DNA from: Belliella buryatensis
Lineage (GTDB): Bacteria > Bacteroidota > Bacteroidia > Cytophagales > Cyclobacteriaceae
Assembly (NCBI RefSeq): GCF_900188245.1
Contig: NZ_FZOK01000002.1
Location: forward strand, 301,427-365,426
Direction: 5' to 3'
Length of the DNA stretch: 64,000 bases
Shown piece by piece: positions 27,432 through 36,019 of the stretch. The stretch's first letter is position 1. Each line of letters starts with the position of its first letter. The notes beneath the pieces are model-generated. The model did not search any database. It worked only from the letters and a program-made list of their open reading frames with translations, and had not been told where the DNA came from. The position numbers were made by a program, and so were the translations under genes.

Positions 27432-28403
27432 TTAATCTTTATTTAGAAGCGCATACTCCTTTGCGAAATAACTCAAAATCACATTCGCTCCGGCGCGTTT
27501 GATACTGAGGAGGGATTCTAGCATGGCACGTTCTCCGTCTAACCACCCTTTTTCTGCAGAAGCTTTGATCATGGCGTATTCTCCGCTGACATTATATGCA
27601 GCGATGGGTAGATTCGAATTGTCTTTCAACAAGCGGATGACATCCAAATAGGCCAATGCTGGCTTGACCATCAAGAAGTCAGCACCTTCTTCTGTATCCA
27701 AATCAGCCTCAATCAGGGCTTCATAATAGTTGGCGGAATCCATTTGGTATGTTTTCTTATCGCCAGATTTCGGAGCAGAGTCCAAGGCGTCACGGAAAGG
27801 GCCGTAAAAAGCCGATGCGTACTTAGCCGTGTAGGACATGATGGATACATTTGTATAGCCATTTTCATCCAGTACATTTCTGATATATCCAACCCTTCCG
27901 TCCATCATGTCAGATGGACCTAGGATGTCAGCTCCTGCTTGTGCTTGTGCTAGAGACATTTTTCCTAAAATCTCAAGAGTTTCGTCGTTGAGGATTTGTC
28001 CATTTTCGACCAGGCCATCATGACCATCTGAGCTGTATGGATCCATGGCCACGTCCGTCATCACTACAATTTCAGGAAAAGTAGTTTTGATTTTGTGGAT
28101 GGCTTTAAGATAAAAAGTCTCTGTATTGTAGCTTTCTGTAGCGTATTTGTCTTTTTTATTCTCTGGGTAAGCAGGAAATATATCAAAAGCCATGATGCCT
28201 AAATTGACACATGCTTCGATCTCTTTCAACATCAGGTCCAAAGAGTATCTGAAGATACCTGGCATAGAAGCTACTTCCACTTTTTGATTGACACCATCGA
28301 TCAAAAACATGGGAAATATGAAATCTTTAACTGAAAGTCTGGTTTCTTCCACCATATTTCTGATGGCTTGTGATTTTCTATTCCTTCTAGGTCTTCTTTG
28401 CAT
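27432..28403 (-). CDS. hemB: Porphobilinogen synthase (delta-aminolevulinate dehydratase)
   Basis: A 323-aa cytoplasmic enzyme that condenses two 5-aminolevulinates to porphobilinogen. MQRRPRRNRKSQAIRNMVEE is the family N-terminus; YTAKYASAFYGPFRDAL and FLMVKPALAYLDVIR hold the two active-site lysines. The metal site reads DVAMDPYSSDGHDG, with aspartates replacing the zinc cysteines, so a magnesium-type enzyme is expected. The frame opens at 28433; the ATG at 28403 is the conserved start. A TlpA-like gene lies 29 bp upstream on the same strand with a -7 promoter box in the gap. Confidence 0.96.
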   Translation of the reverse strand: MQRRPRRNRKSQAIRNMVEETRLSVKDFIFPMFLIDGVNQKVEVASMPGIFRYSLDLMLKEIEACVNLGIMAFDIFPAYPENKKDKYATESYNTETFYLKAIHKIKTTFPEIVVMTDVAMDPYSSDGHDGLVENGQILNDETLEILGKMSLAQAQAGADILGPSDMMDGRVGYIRNVLDENGYTNVSIMSYTAKYASAFYGPFRDALDSAPKSGDKKTYQMDSANYYEALIEADLDTEEGADFLMVKPALAYLDVIRLLKDNSNLPIAAYNVSGEYAMIKASAEKGWLDGERAMLESLLSIKRAGANVILSYFAKEYALLNKD

Positions 28404-28421
28404 AACTGAACTTATTTTCCG

Positions 28422-28429
28422 CAAAGTTA
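28422..28429 (-). promoter_or_regulatory. Candidate hemB -7 box
   Basis: On the minus strand TAACTTTG matches TAnnTTTG and lies 18 bp before the hemB ATG. No TTTG sits 19-20 bases upstream, so it is only a half match. Confidence 0.45.
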
Positions 28430-28432
28430 ACA

Positions 28433-28939
28433 CTATTCGGCAGAAGCCTGTTTGTCCAAGAAGGTCTTAATTTTTTGAATATTTGCAGGAGATGCACCGA
28501 TGAAGACTTCTTCTACTTCTCCGTCTTTGTTGATTAAGATGTGCAGTGGGATTGCTGTTCCCCCTCTTTGTTTGTCTAAAGCTTTTAGTAAGCTGATAAT
28601 GCGGGCATCTCCAAAACTCAATTCATAATCGAATTGAAAACCTGGTCTTTTTTTGAGAAAGGATTTGTAGGTGCTCATTGGTTCGTTGGAAAAAGCTAAG
28701 AACCGAATATTGTTGTCTTTATATTCATGGACGAGCTCATTCATTTCTGGGATTTCTTTGATACAAGGGCCACACCAAGTTGCCCAAATATTGATCACTG
28801 CGGCTTCTCCAGTAGCCAGTTCGGAGATGTCAGCATTCTTTTTTAATGCGCTGTTGAATTCAGCTTTGAAATTGTTGTTGTCGTTGACTTCAGGGTTAAC
28901 CAAAAGTAGACATGTCAAAAGTATTAAGATGATTTTCAT
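28433..28939 (-). CDS. TlpA-like thioredoxin family protein
   Basis: A 168-aa protein with a short N-terminal hydrophobic segment (IILILLTCLLLVN) and a thioredoxin-like domain. The active site INIWATWCGPCIKEIPEM carries CxxC, and the cis-proline region is GGTAIPLHILINKDG. Such proteins are periplasmic thiol-disulfide reductases that may act on cytochrome c or secreted cysteine-containing proteins. It lies 29 bp upstream of hemB on the same strand, so a role in haem protein maturation is possible but unproven. The small Cys-rich peptides at 21 and 25 kb are other conceivable clients; that is a guess. Confidence 0.85.
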   Translation of the reverse strand: MKIILILLTCLLLVNPEVNDNNNFKAEFNSALKKNADISELATGEAAVINIWATWCGPCIKEIPEMNELVHEYKDNNIRFLAFSNEPMSTYKSFLKKRPGFQFDYELSFGDARIISLLKALDKQRGGTAIPLHILINKDGEVEEVFIGASPANIQKIKTFLDKQASAE

Positions 28940-28987
28940 AGTAGTGAAAGTTAATGATCACTAAATATATAATATTAGTTTGAAAAT

Positions 28988-29017
28988 AAAAAAAAGCAGA
29001 AAACCATGTTTCCTGCT
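28988..29017 (-). terminator. Terminator of the porin gene
   Basis: On the minus strand, AGCAGGAAAC and GTTTTCTGCT (one G-U pair) with a 3-base loop are followed by eight Ts, 28 bp past the porin stop. Confidence 0.85.
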
Positions 29018-29045
29018 CTTAATCATATATAGACTAAACTTTATT

Positions 29046-30251
29046 TTAGAAGTTGATTTGTGCTTGGAGCCTTAGTAGAGATCCTTTTTGTCTGTTTTCA
29101 GGATTGAGAGAGTTTTCAAATGTCCTGTCAGAGATGGTGTACATGGCTACCAATTCAAAGTTTCTATGTGGCTGCCATTCTACGCCTATTTCCAATTCTT
29201 TTACCCGATGCTTGGTAGCATCTAGTTCGTGTTTTTTTCCTCCCTTGTAGTAATGGTATCTGGTAAAAGGGATGAAGATATCATTACCTTTTTTCAAGAA
29301 GTAGGAAGCCAGTACATAACCACCTTCAAGTGGTGCATCTTGCACGGTATTAGTCTCTGGGTCATATTCAGGGCCTCTTCCCCAGTTGAATTCAGCTTGG
29401 ATGCCAAAGGGCTGCGGATAGAGGATAAAGCTTGGTCCGTACCTGAACTCCTCAAATTCTGTCTGATCAAAATCCGTCTGAGGGTTGCGGTTGATGACAA
29501 ATTTGCCCGTGTATCCCTGAAAAGATGTTTCGATGATCTGTCCAGATGCTAACTCAAAAGGATATGTGACTCTTGATACCACGTGTAGGCTATTGTTTTT
29601 ATCAGGCTGATTGGCTGTCTGACCATTATATAATCCAAGTCCGAACACTCCATAATCTCCCGAGCCCTTCAGACCAGAAGAGACCAATTCGCTGAAACGT
29701 TTCCTGATTTTGGTTGGTGCGTAATAGAACATCACACCAATGTCCCGTTCGTTTGCTACCGCTGAATTGAGTCCATCATGTCTGTCCAAGGGGATTCTAT
29801 TTTGACTGGACTGTAAGTTTTCAAAGCCAAAAGGGACTTTACTTTGTCCGATTCTCAGTCTGAATTCTTGCTTCTGATCGAGACCAAGGTCAAAGTAGGC
29901 ATCTCTGATCTGAGCAAAGTTACCTCCGCCAGATGCGAAATCGGGTTGAATGTAGAAATAGACTTTTTCGTGGATCTGACCATAGAAGATCATACGAATA
30001 CGTCTGAAAAAGAAACCTCCATTCTCCCCCCAAGAGCGATCACACTGCTCACATTGTAGATTTGGATTGGTTTCAAATAGTCGATTATACCTCAGCTGAG
30101 CATATCCGCGTAGCTGAATGGTTTCATACCAGGGTTTCCTGATAATCTGTTTGACTTCCTCTGTTGCTACAGAGTCCCTATCGATGTCCCTTGCAAAAAC
30201 ATCCACAGAGGAGATCACCATCAAGATGATCATAGCGATTTTGATTCGCAT
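29046..30251 (-). CDS. OprO/OprP-type (phosphate-selective) porin
   Basis: A 401-aa protein with a signal peptide (IAMIILMVISSVDVFA) followed by IQLRGYAQLRYNRL and many alternating strands ending in LLRLQAQINF with a C-terminal phenylalanine. The blocks GFFFRRIRMIFYGQIHEKVYFYIQPDFA and RLRIGQSKVPFGFENLQSSQ match the OprP-like porin family, 16-stranded trimeric outer-membrane channels. A cysteine pair (CEQC) near residue 48 is unusual. Phosphate or polyphosphate selectivity is a family property not proven here, as no phosphate-transport genes are adjacent. Confidence 0.82.
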   Translation of the reverse strand: MRIKIAMIILMVISSVDVFARDIDRDSVATEEVKQIIRKPWYETIQLRGYAQLRYNRLFETNPNLQCEQCDRSWGENGGFFFRRIRMIFYGQIHEKVYFYIQPDFASGGGNFAQIRDAYFDLGLDQKQEFRLRIGQSKVPFGFENLQSSQNRIPLDRHDGLNSAVANERDIGVMFYYAPTKIRKRFSELVSSGLKGSGDYGVFGLGLYNGQTANQPDKNNSLHVVSRVTYPFELASGQIIETSFQGYTGKFVINRNPQTDFDQTEFEEFRYGPSFILYPQPFGIQAEFNWGRGPEYDPETNTVQDAPLEGGYVLASYFLKKGNDIFIPFTRYHYYKGGKKHELDATKHRVKELEIGVEWQPHRNFELVAMYTISDRTFENSLNPENRQKGSLLRLQAQINF

Positions 30252-30552
30252 CCCGGGAAAGTTTATTTAATTAGAAGTATTGTACAGCGTCACAAAGGTG
30301 GTGAGTCAATATTTCTTTATGATGATGTAGAAATTAAGTATTTGTTATGCTCTTCGTGTCTGATGAGCATGCTATGTATGCTTAATAAAGGTGTGTAGGT
30401 GAAAAATATGTCAATAGTAATTGTTTAGCCTGCTTTGGTGTGTTAAGGTAATGTTAATTAATGGAACGCAGATGACTTTGATTGGTAGGATTTATACTGA
30501 TTTTTTCTGTGACTATCTGCTTGATCTGAGTCATCAGCGTTCTATAAGGTGA
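30252..30552. other. 301-bp spacer without visible features
   Basis: I see no open frame, tRNA, repeat or strong hairpin in this stretch between the porin start and the HAD gene stop. Confidence 0.5.
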
Positions 30553-31203
30553 TTAAAATAGATTCAAGACGGTCTCTAATTCTAGGTTTTGATAGTCATT
30601 GATATATAAGTCACATGGCGGAAGCTCTTCTTTGGTATGGGAAGAAAGTACGCCTACGACCTTCATGCCTGCATTCAAGGCGGCAGATACTCCAGAAAAG
30701 GAATCCTCAAAGACTAGGCAATTGTCTGGAGAAACTTTAAGGTTATCAGCAGATTTGAGGTAAACTTCTGGGTCTGGCTTATGCTTGCTGACATCTTCAC
30801 TGGCCAAGACTGACTCCATCTTATCTAACAAAGAAAGCTTACCAGCGATCAACTCAAGGTTTGCCAATGGAGCAGAGGTAGCTACTCCAGTGAGTAATTT
30901 ATTAGATTTTATCTGATCTAAAAACTCCATGTATCCTGTGATGGGGTTAACTTTGTCTGCATAGATTTCCCTGAAAAGGCTTTCTTTTTCATTTTCCAGT
31001 TGAAGCAATTCTTCTCCTGTTATTTTTCTACCGAAAAAATGACTCATAATATATGAATTACTCTTGCCATACATATGGTCTGCAAATTCTGCCTCTGTTG
31101 GATATATGTTTCTCTTAGCAAAAAATGATATGAAGGCTTGTGAGTGAAATGGGTTGGTATGGCAGATCACTCCGTCCATATCGAAAATTATTGCTTTTTG
31201 CAT
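30553..31203 (-). CDS. HAD-family hydrolase, beta-phosphoglucomutase-like
   Basis: A 216-aa HAD-superfamily protein with the nucleophile motif IIFDMDGVICH (Asp8 and Asp10), a helical cap, motif II GVATSAP, the motif III lysine in KHKPDPEVYL and motif IV VFEDSFSGVSAALNAGMKVVGV. Family members include beta-phosphoglucomutases and sugar-phosphate or phosphoglycolate phosphatases; the cap does not allow a choice. On the minus strand TACCTTTG (31233-31240) lies 29 bp upstream as a -7 candidate. It is cytoplasmic and monocistronic. Confidence 0.85.
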   Translation of the reverse strand: MQKAIIFDMDGVICHTNPFHSQAFISFFAKRNIYPTEAEFADHMYGKSNSYIMSHFFGRKITGEELLQLENEKESLFREIYADKVNPITGYMEFLDQIKSNKLLTGVATSAPLANLELIAGKLSLLDKMESVLASEDVSKHKPDPEVYLKSADNLKVSPDNCLVFEDSFSGVSAALNAGMKVVGVLSSHTKEELPPCDLYINDYQNLELETVLNLF

Positions 31204-31352
31204 GGGGAATAGGTTTGGTTATTATTTACGGACAAAGGTAAAGCTTACAATCGGAATGTCACAGAATGTTATTGTATTAAGGTTTTTGACCACAAGTGTC
31301 ATAAATGGAGGGCAAGCTTTTGAAAAATTTCTATCCAAGAAATTGAGCCGTT

Positions 31353-31398
31353 AAAAAAAGGAATGCTTTGGATTTAAATTCCAAAAACATTCCTTTTT
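31353..31398 (-). terminator. Terminator of rocD
   Basis: An outer stem AAAAAGGAATG/CATTCCTTTTT encloses an inner TTTGGA/TCCAAA stem; T runs follow in both directions. It lies 80 bp past the rocD stop. Confidence 0.85.
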
Positions 31399-31477
31399 AA
31401 ATTGTCTGTATGATATTTCGATCTTATTTCAACCTTATATCTATTGTATTTCTGATTTACTTCAACACAAACTTACA

Positions 31478-32755
31478 TTATTGATCAAACTCCTTCACCA
31501 CCTTCTCAATAATATCACAGCATTCATGAAGTTGCTCTTCAGTCATTACCAATGGAGGTGCAAATCGGATGATATTGCCATGGGTTGGCTTGGCTAAGAG
31601 ACCATTATCTTTGAGTGCCACGCACATATCCCAAGCAGTAGAACTGTCTTCAGAGTCGTTGACTACCACAGCGTTGAGCAAGCCTTTTCCTCTTACCAAT
31701 TTCAAAATGCTGTGTTTGTCTACGAGGATTTGCATTCTCTCACGGAAGATTTTACCAAGTTTTCTAGCATTTACCGCTAACCTCTCGTCTCTAACTACTT
31801 CCAATGCTGCGATTGCGACTTTGGCACCTAGCGGGTTTCCTCCAAAAGTAGAGCCATGTTGGCCTGGTTTGATCACATTCATGATGTCATTGTTGGCTAG
31901 TACTGCCGAGACAGGATAGAAGCCTCCAGAAATGGCCTTGCCCAAAATTAACATATCAGGTTGGGTGTAGCTCGCTTGTTTTTCGCAATGTGCCTCACAA
32001 GTACAATTTCCACATACAGCCAATAGAGAGCCGGTTCTTGCAATTCCAGTTTGAATTTCATCAGCAATGAAAAGCACATTTTTGGCTTTACAAGCATCAG
32101 ATGCTTTTCTGATAAAATCCTCAGCAGGAGTGTAAACACCCGCTTCGCCTTGAATAGGTTCCACAAGAAATGCTACTACATTTTTATCTTCCAATGCTTT
32201 TTCAAGGGCAGGAATGTCATCATAAGGGATTTTGACAAACCCAGGAGTGTATGGGCCGAAGTTCTTTCGCGCATTTTCGTCATTAGAAAAGGAGATGATC
32301 GTTGTCGTTCTTCCGTGGAAGTTGTTTTCAGCCACTACAATCACGGCCTCGTGTTCAGCCACTCCTTTTTTCTCGTAACCCCATTTTCTCGCAATTTTTA
32401 AAGCAGTCTCCACCCCTTCGGCGCCAGTATTCATAGGAAGAACTTTATCGAAACCAAAGTATGAAGTAATATACTTTTCAAATGGACCAAGCACATCGTT
32501 GAAAAAAGCTCTGGAAGTCAAAGTCAAAGTTCCAGCTTGCTCAATCAAAGCATCTTTAATTCTTGGGTGGCAGTGACCTTGGTTGACTGCAGAATAGGCT
32601 GATAGAAAGTCAAAGTATTTTTTACCTTCCACATCCCAAAGGAAAACACCTTCTCCTTTGCTCAATACTACCGGTAGCGGGTGGTAGTTGTGGGCACCAT
32701 ACTTGTCCTCCAATTCGATTGCTTGTTTGCTTGAGTTTATTGTTTCCATCATCAT
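31478..32755 (-). CDS. rocD: Ornithine aminotransferase
   Basis: A 425-aa class III PLP aminotransferase interconverting ornithine and glutamate semialdehyde. Motifs include [60 protein letters not shown] and [16 protein letters not shown], with the PLP lysine at residue 273. A segment [10 protein letters not shown] puts cysteines at 248, 251, 253 and 257 just before that lysine. I recall similar Cys clusters in Bacteroidetes RocD, so it is probably a lineage insertion, perhaps metal-binding. The leader contains a small ACCCTTT/AAAGGGT hairpin. The next gene upstream is 887 bp away. Confidence 0.92.
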   Translation of the reverse strand: MMMETINSSKQAIELEDKYGAHNYHPLPVVLSKGEGVFLWDVEGKKYFDFLSAYSAVNQGHCHPRIKDALIEQAGTLTLTSRAFFNDVLGPFEKYITSYFGFDKVLPMNTGAEGVETALKIARKWGYEKKGVAEHEAVIVVAENNFHGRTTTIISFSNDENARKNFGPYTPGFVKIPYDDIPALEKALEDKNVVAFLVEPIQGEAGVYTPAEDFIRKASDACKAKNVLFIADEIQTGIARTGSLLAVCGNCTCEAHCEKQASYTQPDMLILGKAISGGFYPVSAVLANNDIMNVIKPGQHGSTFGGNPLGAKVAIAALEVVRDERLAVNARKLGKIFRERMQILVDKHSILKLVRGKGLLNAVVVNDSEDSSTAWDMCVALKDNGLLAKPTHGNIIRFAPPLVMTEEQLHECCDIIEKVVKEFDQ

Positions 32756-32816
32756 TTATCGTTTTCATTCGAATTATTACAAAGAAAATTGAATTTACCC
32801 TTTGAATGAAAGGGTT

Positions 32817-32824
32817 CAAATCTA
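32817..32824 (-). promoter_or_regulatory. Candidate rocD -7 box
   Basis: On the minus strand TAGATTTG matches TAnnTTTG, about 60 bp before the start. Between it and the ATG lies a 7-bp hairpin (ACCCTTT/AAAGGGT). The -33 element is not at the usual distance. Confidence 0.45.
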
Positions 32825-33642
32825 AGGTTGCATTATGCTACTAAAATTTCTAGTAAGCAAAATAAGTCACTGCTTTTGTACTCACCAAATTAAAGTGAAG
32901 AGAATTGATGATTTATGGAAAGAAAACAGAAACAAGCAATTTGTTTAGATACATTATAATGAATACCCGCTTTCACACCAGTGGCTAAAGGAAATGGAGT
33001 GCTTAAAGCAACTCGTGTACTGATAAAGATCGGCTAAAAACAAGTAACGATTATCCGCAAGAATATTTGCGCTAAATATGCATAATGGTGTCATCGCGGA
33101 TCATCATAGTATGTTAATTGATGATATTATATTGTTACTTTACTACTTTTTTGTTTCATGGGGAAATATCAGTTTTCTTCTTGAGCAACTAGCTTGTTCC
33201 CTTTTCTAAAACGGGCTCTTAGAAGGTTCAACTGCCAAAATGAATTACCTTATATGAAGTCTGCGCATACAACAAGACCAACAAAGCAATATGATTTGGT
33301 TTAAAGTAAAAATTAGTTATATTTGTAGACTAAAATTCAACAAAAATATTTAGCGTCATAATTAAAGAATAGGTCAAAAATAAGCCGTGAACAATTAATA
33401 TCACCAATATCCAAAATAGCCCATTTACTTTAGTTTATCCCCATTCACATAAATTGTCTAATTACTTCATACGGTATAATTTAGCTTGCAATCCTATTCT
33501 AAAACTGAGATCAGTTCTTGTTTTCTCAAAAAATTATGAAAGAATCCTTTGCATTTTGAATTGAAAAAATGATAACTTTAAAATCTCAATATTAAATTAG
33601 AAACCGTTTAACCTTTATTTAAAGTCTATTAAAATCTACATT
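32825..33642. other. Long gene-free stretch upstream of exbB
   Basis: No open frame above about 60 codons, tRNA or repeat is visible between rocD and exbB. The only clear signal is the promoter at 33295-33325. Confidence 0.5.
33295..33325 (+). promoter_or_regulatory. Promoter with a long leader upstream of exbB
   Basis: TTTG (33295-33298), a 19-base spacer and TATATTTG (33318-33325) are a full match to the Bacteroidetes promoter. If it drives exbB, the leader is about 310 bases; otherwise it may drive a small RNA. Confidence 0.6.
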
Positions 33643-34446
33643 ATGAAAAAGTTAATCGCTTTGTTCATGCTATCCGGAATCCTTTTATCTCCGGTTATCT
33701 CGAAAGCCCAAGAAGCAGACGTTGATTCTGCAGAAGTTGAAACCACTGAAGTCGTTGAAGCAGAAGAAGTTGCTCCGGCCATCGTAGATGATGAAATCAT
33801 CGAGGAAGACAAAGGATTTCACCAAATCATCAAAGAAAAGTTTATCGAAGGTGATCCTACTTTCATGACGCCAGTATTGATCTGTTTGATTTTAGGTCTT
33901 GCTGTAGCACTTGAAAGAATCATCACACTGAATCTTTCTACTACAAACACCAAAAAACTTTTGGCTAAAGTTGAAGAAGCATTGGAACAAGGTGGTATCG
34001 AAGCAGCAAAAGATGTTACTAAGAGCACCAAAGGTCCTGTTGCCTCTATCTTTACCCAAGGTTTGATGAGATACTCAGAAGGTATCGAAATGGTCGAAAA
34101 ATCAATCATTGCTTATGGTTCTGTTGAAATGGGTAGATTGGAAAAAGGTCTAGTTTGGATCTCTCTTTTCATCTCTCTTGCCCCAATGTTGGGTTTCATG
34201 GGTACTGTAATCGGTATGATCGGTGCATTTGACTCAATTGAAGCTGCGGGTGATATTTCTCCTTCATTGGTAGCAGGTGGTATCAAAATCGCCCTTTTGA
34301 CTACAGTTGCTGGTTTGATCGTTGCGATTATCCTTCAATTGTTCTACAACTACTGTGTCGCTAAGATCGATTCTTTGGTAAACGACATGGAAGATGCATC
34401 TATCTCTTTGGTAGATATCCTAGTGAAGCACAAATTGACTAAGTAA
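33643..34446 (+). CDS. exbB: ExbB/TolQ/MotA-type proton channel
   Basis: A 267-aa inner-membrane proton channel that energises TonB-dependent transport. A signal-like N-terminus (LIALFMLSGILLSPVISKAQ) is followed by a very acidic stretch (residues 24-56), then TM1 (PVLICLILGLAVALERII), a cytoplasmic domain, and TM2/TM3 (WISLFISLAPMLGFMGTVIGMIGAF and IALLTTVAGLIVAIILQLFY), typical of ExbB. The extended N-terminus is common in this phylum. It heads an operon with a small membrane protein and two ExbD-type genes; no TonB gene follows. Confidence 0.9.
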   Translation: MKKLIALFMLSGILLSPVISKAQEADVDSAEVETTEVVEAEEVAPAIVDDEIIEEDKGFHQIIKEKFIEGDPTFMTPVLICLILGLAVALERIITLNLSTTNTKKLLAKVEEALEQGGIEAAKDVTKSTKGPVASIFTQGLMRYSEGIEMVEKSIIAYGSVEMGRLEKGLVWISLFISLAPMLGFMGTVIGMIGAFDSIEAAGDISPSLVAGGIKIALLTTVAGLIVAIILQLFYNYCVAKIDSLVNDMEDASISLVDILVKHKLTK

Positions 34447-34506
34447 TTACTGGTTGATTATTTTGTTTCAACTATTAATTATTTATAACATTAGCACAAA
34501 ATCAAT

Positions 34507-34836
34507 ATGGATTCTATAGATATTTTCTTAACAGTAGCCTACGTACTGATAGGAGTCGGAGCCGTTGTGGCAATCTTAATGCCACTGATCAAGTCTCTTG
34601 ATAATCCTAAAAGTTTGGTAAAAACTGGAGTGGGTGTAGTAGTCCTTGGCGTGTTGTTCTTTATTGCTTTCTCTACTGCAAGTGGTGAAATCGCAGCAAA
34701 GTATATGGCTGAGCCATTCAGCATGACTGAGACTTCTACCAAATTCGTCGGTGGTACTTTGGTGACCACTTACGTACTCGCTTTGGCAGCCATCGCAGGT
34801 ATTGTTATCACAGAACTCAATAAAGCAATTAAGTAA
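34507..34836 (+). CDS. Small three-helix membrane protein of the exb operon
   Basis: A 109-aa protein with three predicted helices (IFLTVAYVLIGVGAVVAILMPL, VGVVVLGVLFFIAFST, VTTYVLALAAIAGIVITEL). I recall conserved small membrane proteins between exbB and exbD in Bacteroidetes operons, with no assigned function. It lies 60 bp after exbB, and its stop overlaps the exbD ATG by one base (TAATG), so it is translationally coupled to ExbD. A structural role in the ExbB-ExbD complex is a reasonable guess. Confidence 0.75.
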   Translation: MDSIDIFLTVAYVLIGVGAVVAILMPLIKSLDNPKSLVKTGVGVVVLGVLFFIAFSTASGEIAAKYMAEPFSMTETSTKFVGGTLVTTYVLALAAIAGIVITELNKAIK

Positions 34837-35477
34837 TGGCAAGGAAAAAAGGTAGAATGAGTCAGGAGGTAAATGCAGGGTCCATGGCGGATATCGCCTT
34901 CCTGTTGCTTATCTTCTTCCTCGTTACAACGACGATTGCTTCGGATAAGGGTATTTTGAATATCCTTCCTCCTAAGCAAGACCCGAACGTTCCACCGCCT
35001 GAAATACCTCTCAACGAGAGAAATATTTTCAACATCTTGGTCAATGCAAACGATCAGTTGTTGGTGGAAGGTGAGTATTTGGATAATACTGAAAAGCTTT
35101 CAGATGATGTGAAAGCATTCATCCTCAACTTCGGTGCACCTAATGAAGAAGCGCAAGCGCTATTCAATAGCCTTCCGCAGTCTTTGAAAGCGCAAGCAAA
35201 CAGAGACTCAAAATCATCAGATCACCCGATGTCTGGAGGTGCGGTAGTATCCATCAAGACTAATAGAGGTACATCTTACGAAAGATATCTTGAAGTACTA
35301 GATCAGGTGAAAAGAGCTTACTTTGAAATCTATGCTGAAAGAGTAGGCATCACTGCTGATCAATATAGAGCACTTTCTGGTAAGACTGCTGCTGAAAAAG
35401 AGCTTCAGGATAGAGGTAAGGAAGGTATTCCAATGGCGATCTCAATTGCAGAACCAGATAAAATAGGAGGAAGTTAA
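34836..35477 (+). CDS. exbD: ExbD/TolR family protein (first copy)
   Basis: A 213-aa single-pass membrane protein with the ExbD N-terminal signature: SQEVNAGSMADIAFLLLIFF, in which the aspartate of MADIAFLLL is the proton-conducting residue, then a periplasmic domain. It is longer than the usual 140 aa because of an insert of about 70 residues after the first strand (around VKAFILNFGAPNEEAQAL). Its ATG overlaps the upstream stop by one base, and the second ExbD follows after 1 bp. With ExbB it should form the motor for TonB-dependent receptors. Confidence 0.9.
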   Translation: MARKKGRMSQEVNAGSMADIAFLLLIFFLVTTTIASDKGILNILPPKQDPNVPPPEIPLNERNIFNILVNANDQLLVEGEYLDNTEKLSDDVKAFILNFGAPNEEAQALFNSLPQSLKAQANRDSKSSDHPMSGGAVVSIKTNRGTSYERYLEVLDQVKRAYFEIYAERVGITADQYRALSGKTAAEKELQDRGKEGIPMAISIAEPDKIGGS

Positions 35478-35478
35478 T

Positions 35479-35940
35479 ATGTCAAAGTTTAAGAAAAAGA
35501 ATAAGGTTTCGGAAAATATCCCGACCTCAGCTTTGCCCGATATTATTTTCATGCTTCTTTTCTTCTTCATGGTAACTACTGTATTGAGAGAAAATGAAAT
35601 GCTTGTGGAACAAAAGATCCCTCAAGCAACTCAGCTTCAAAAGTTAGAAAAGAAAACCTTGATCTCTTACCTTTATGTGGGTAAGCCTAAGAATACAGCA
35701 ATGTATGGTACTGAACCAAGAATTCAGGCCAATGATGTACTAATCAATACAAGTGACATCATTCTTTGGGTCAACCAAGAGAAAGATAAGCTTTCAGAAG
35801 CTGAAAGAGATATGATTACGATATCGTTAAAAGCAGATAGAGAAGTGAAAATGGGGCCTATCTCTGATATTCAATTTGAATTAAGAGAAGTAGATGCAAG
35901 ACGTGTATTGTACGCATCTGTAGGTAAAGTTCAGAACTAA
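35479..35940 (+). CDS. exbD: ExbD/TolR family protein (second copy)
   Basis: A 153-aa ExbD paralogue: NIPTSALPDIIFMLLFFFMV carries the membrane helix with its conserved aspartate, followed by a periplasmic domain. It is distinct in sequence and shorter than the first copy. Two ExbD-type genes after one ExbB are usual in Bacteroidetes and suggest a hetero-oligomeric motor. A strong hairpin terminator 17 bp after the stop ends the operon. Confidence 0.9.
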   Translation: MSKFKKKNKVSENIPTSALPDIIFMLLFFFMVTTVLRENEMLVEQKIPQATQLQKLEKKTLISYLYVGKPKNTAMYGTEPRIQANDVLINTSDIILWVNQEKDKLSEAERDMITISLKADREVKMGPISDIQFELREVDARRVLYASVGKVQN

Positions 35941-35957
35941 TCTAAATTGTTTTAAAT

Positions 35958-35989
35958 AAAAAAGCCACTTTGAGAGAAGTGGCTTTTTT
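35958..35989 (+). terminator. exb operon terminator
   Basis: AAAAAAGCCACTT pairs with AAGTGGCTTTTTT across a 6-base loop, ending in Ts. Confidence 0.95.
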
Positions 35990-36019
35990 ATTTAATTAGA
36001 AGACCATTCTTTTATCCGA

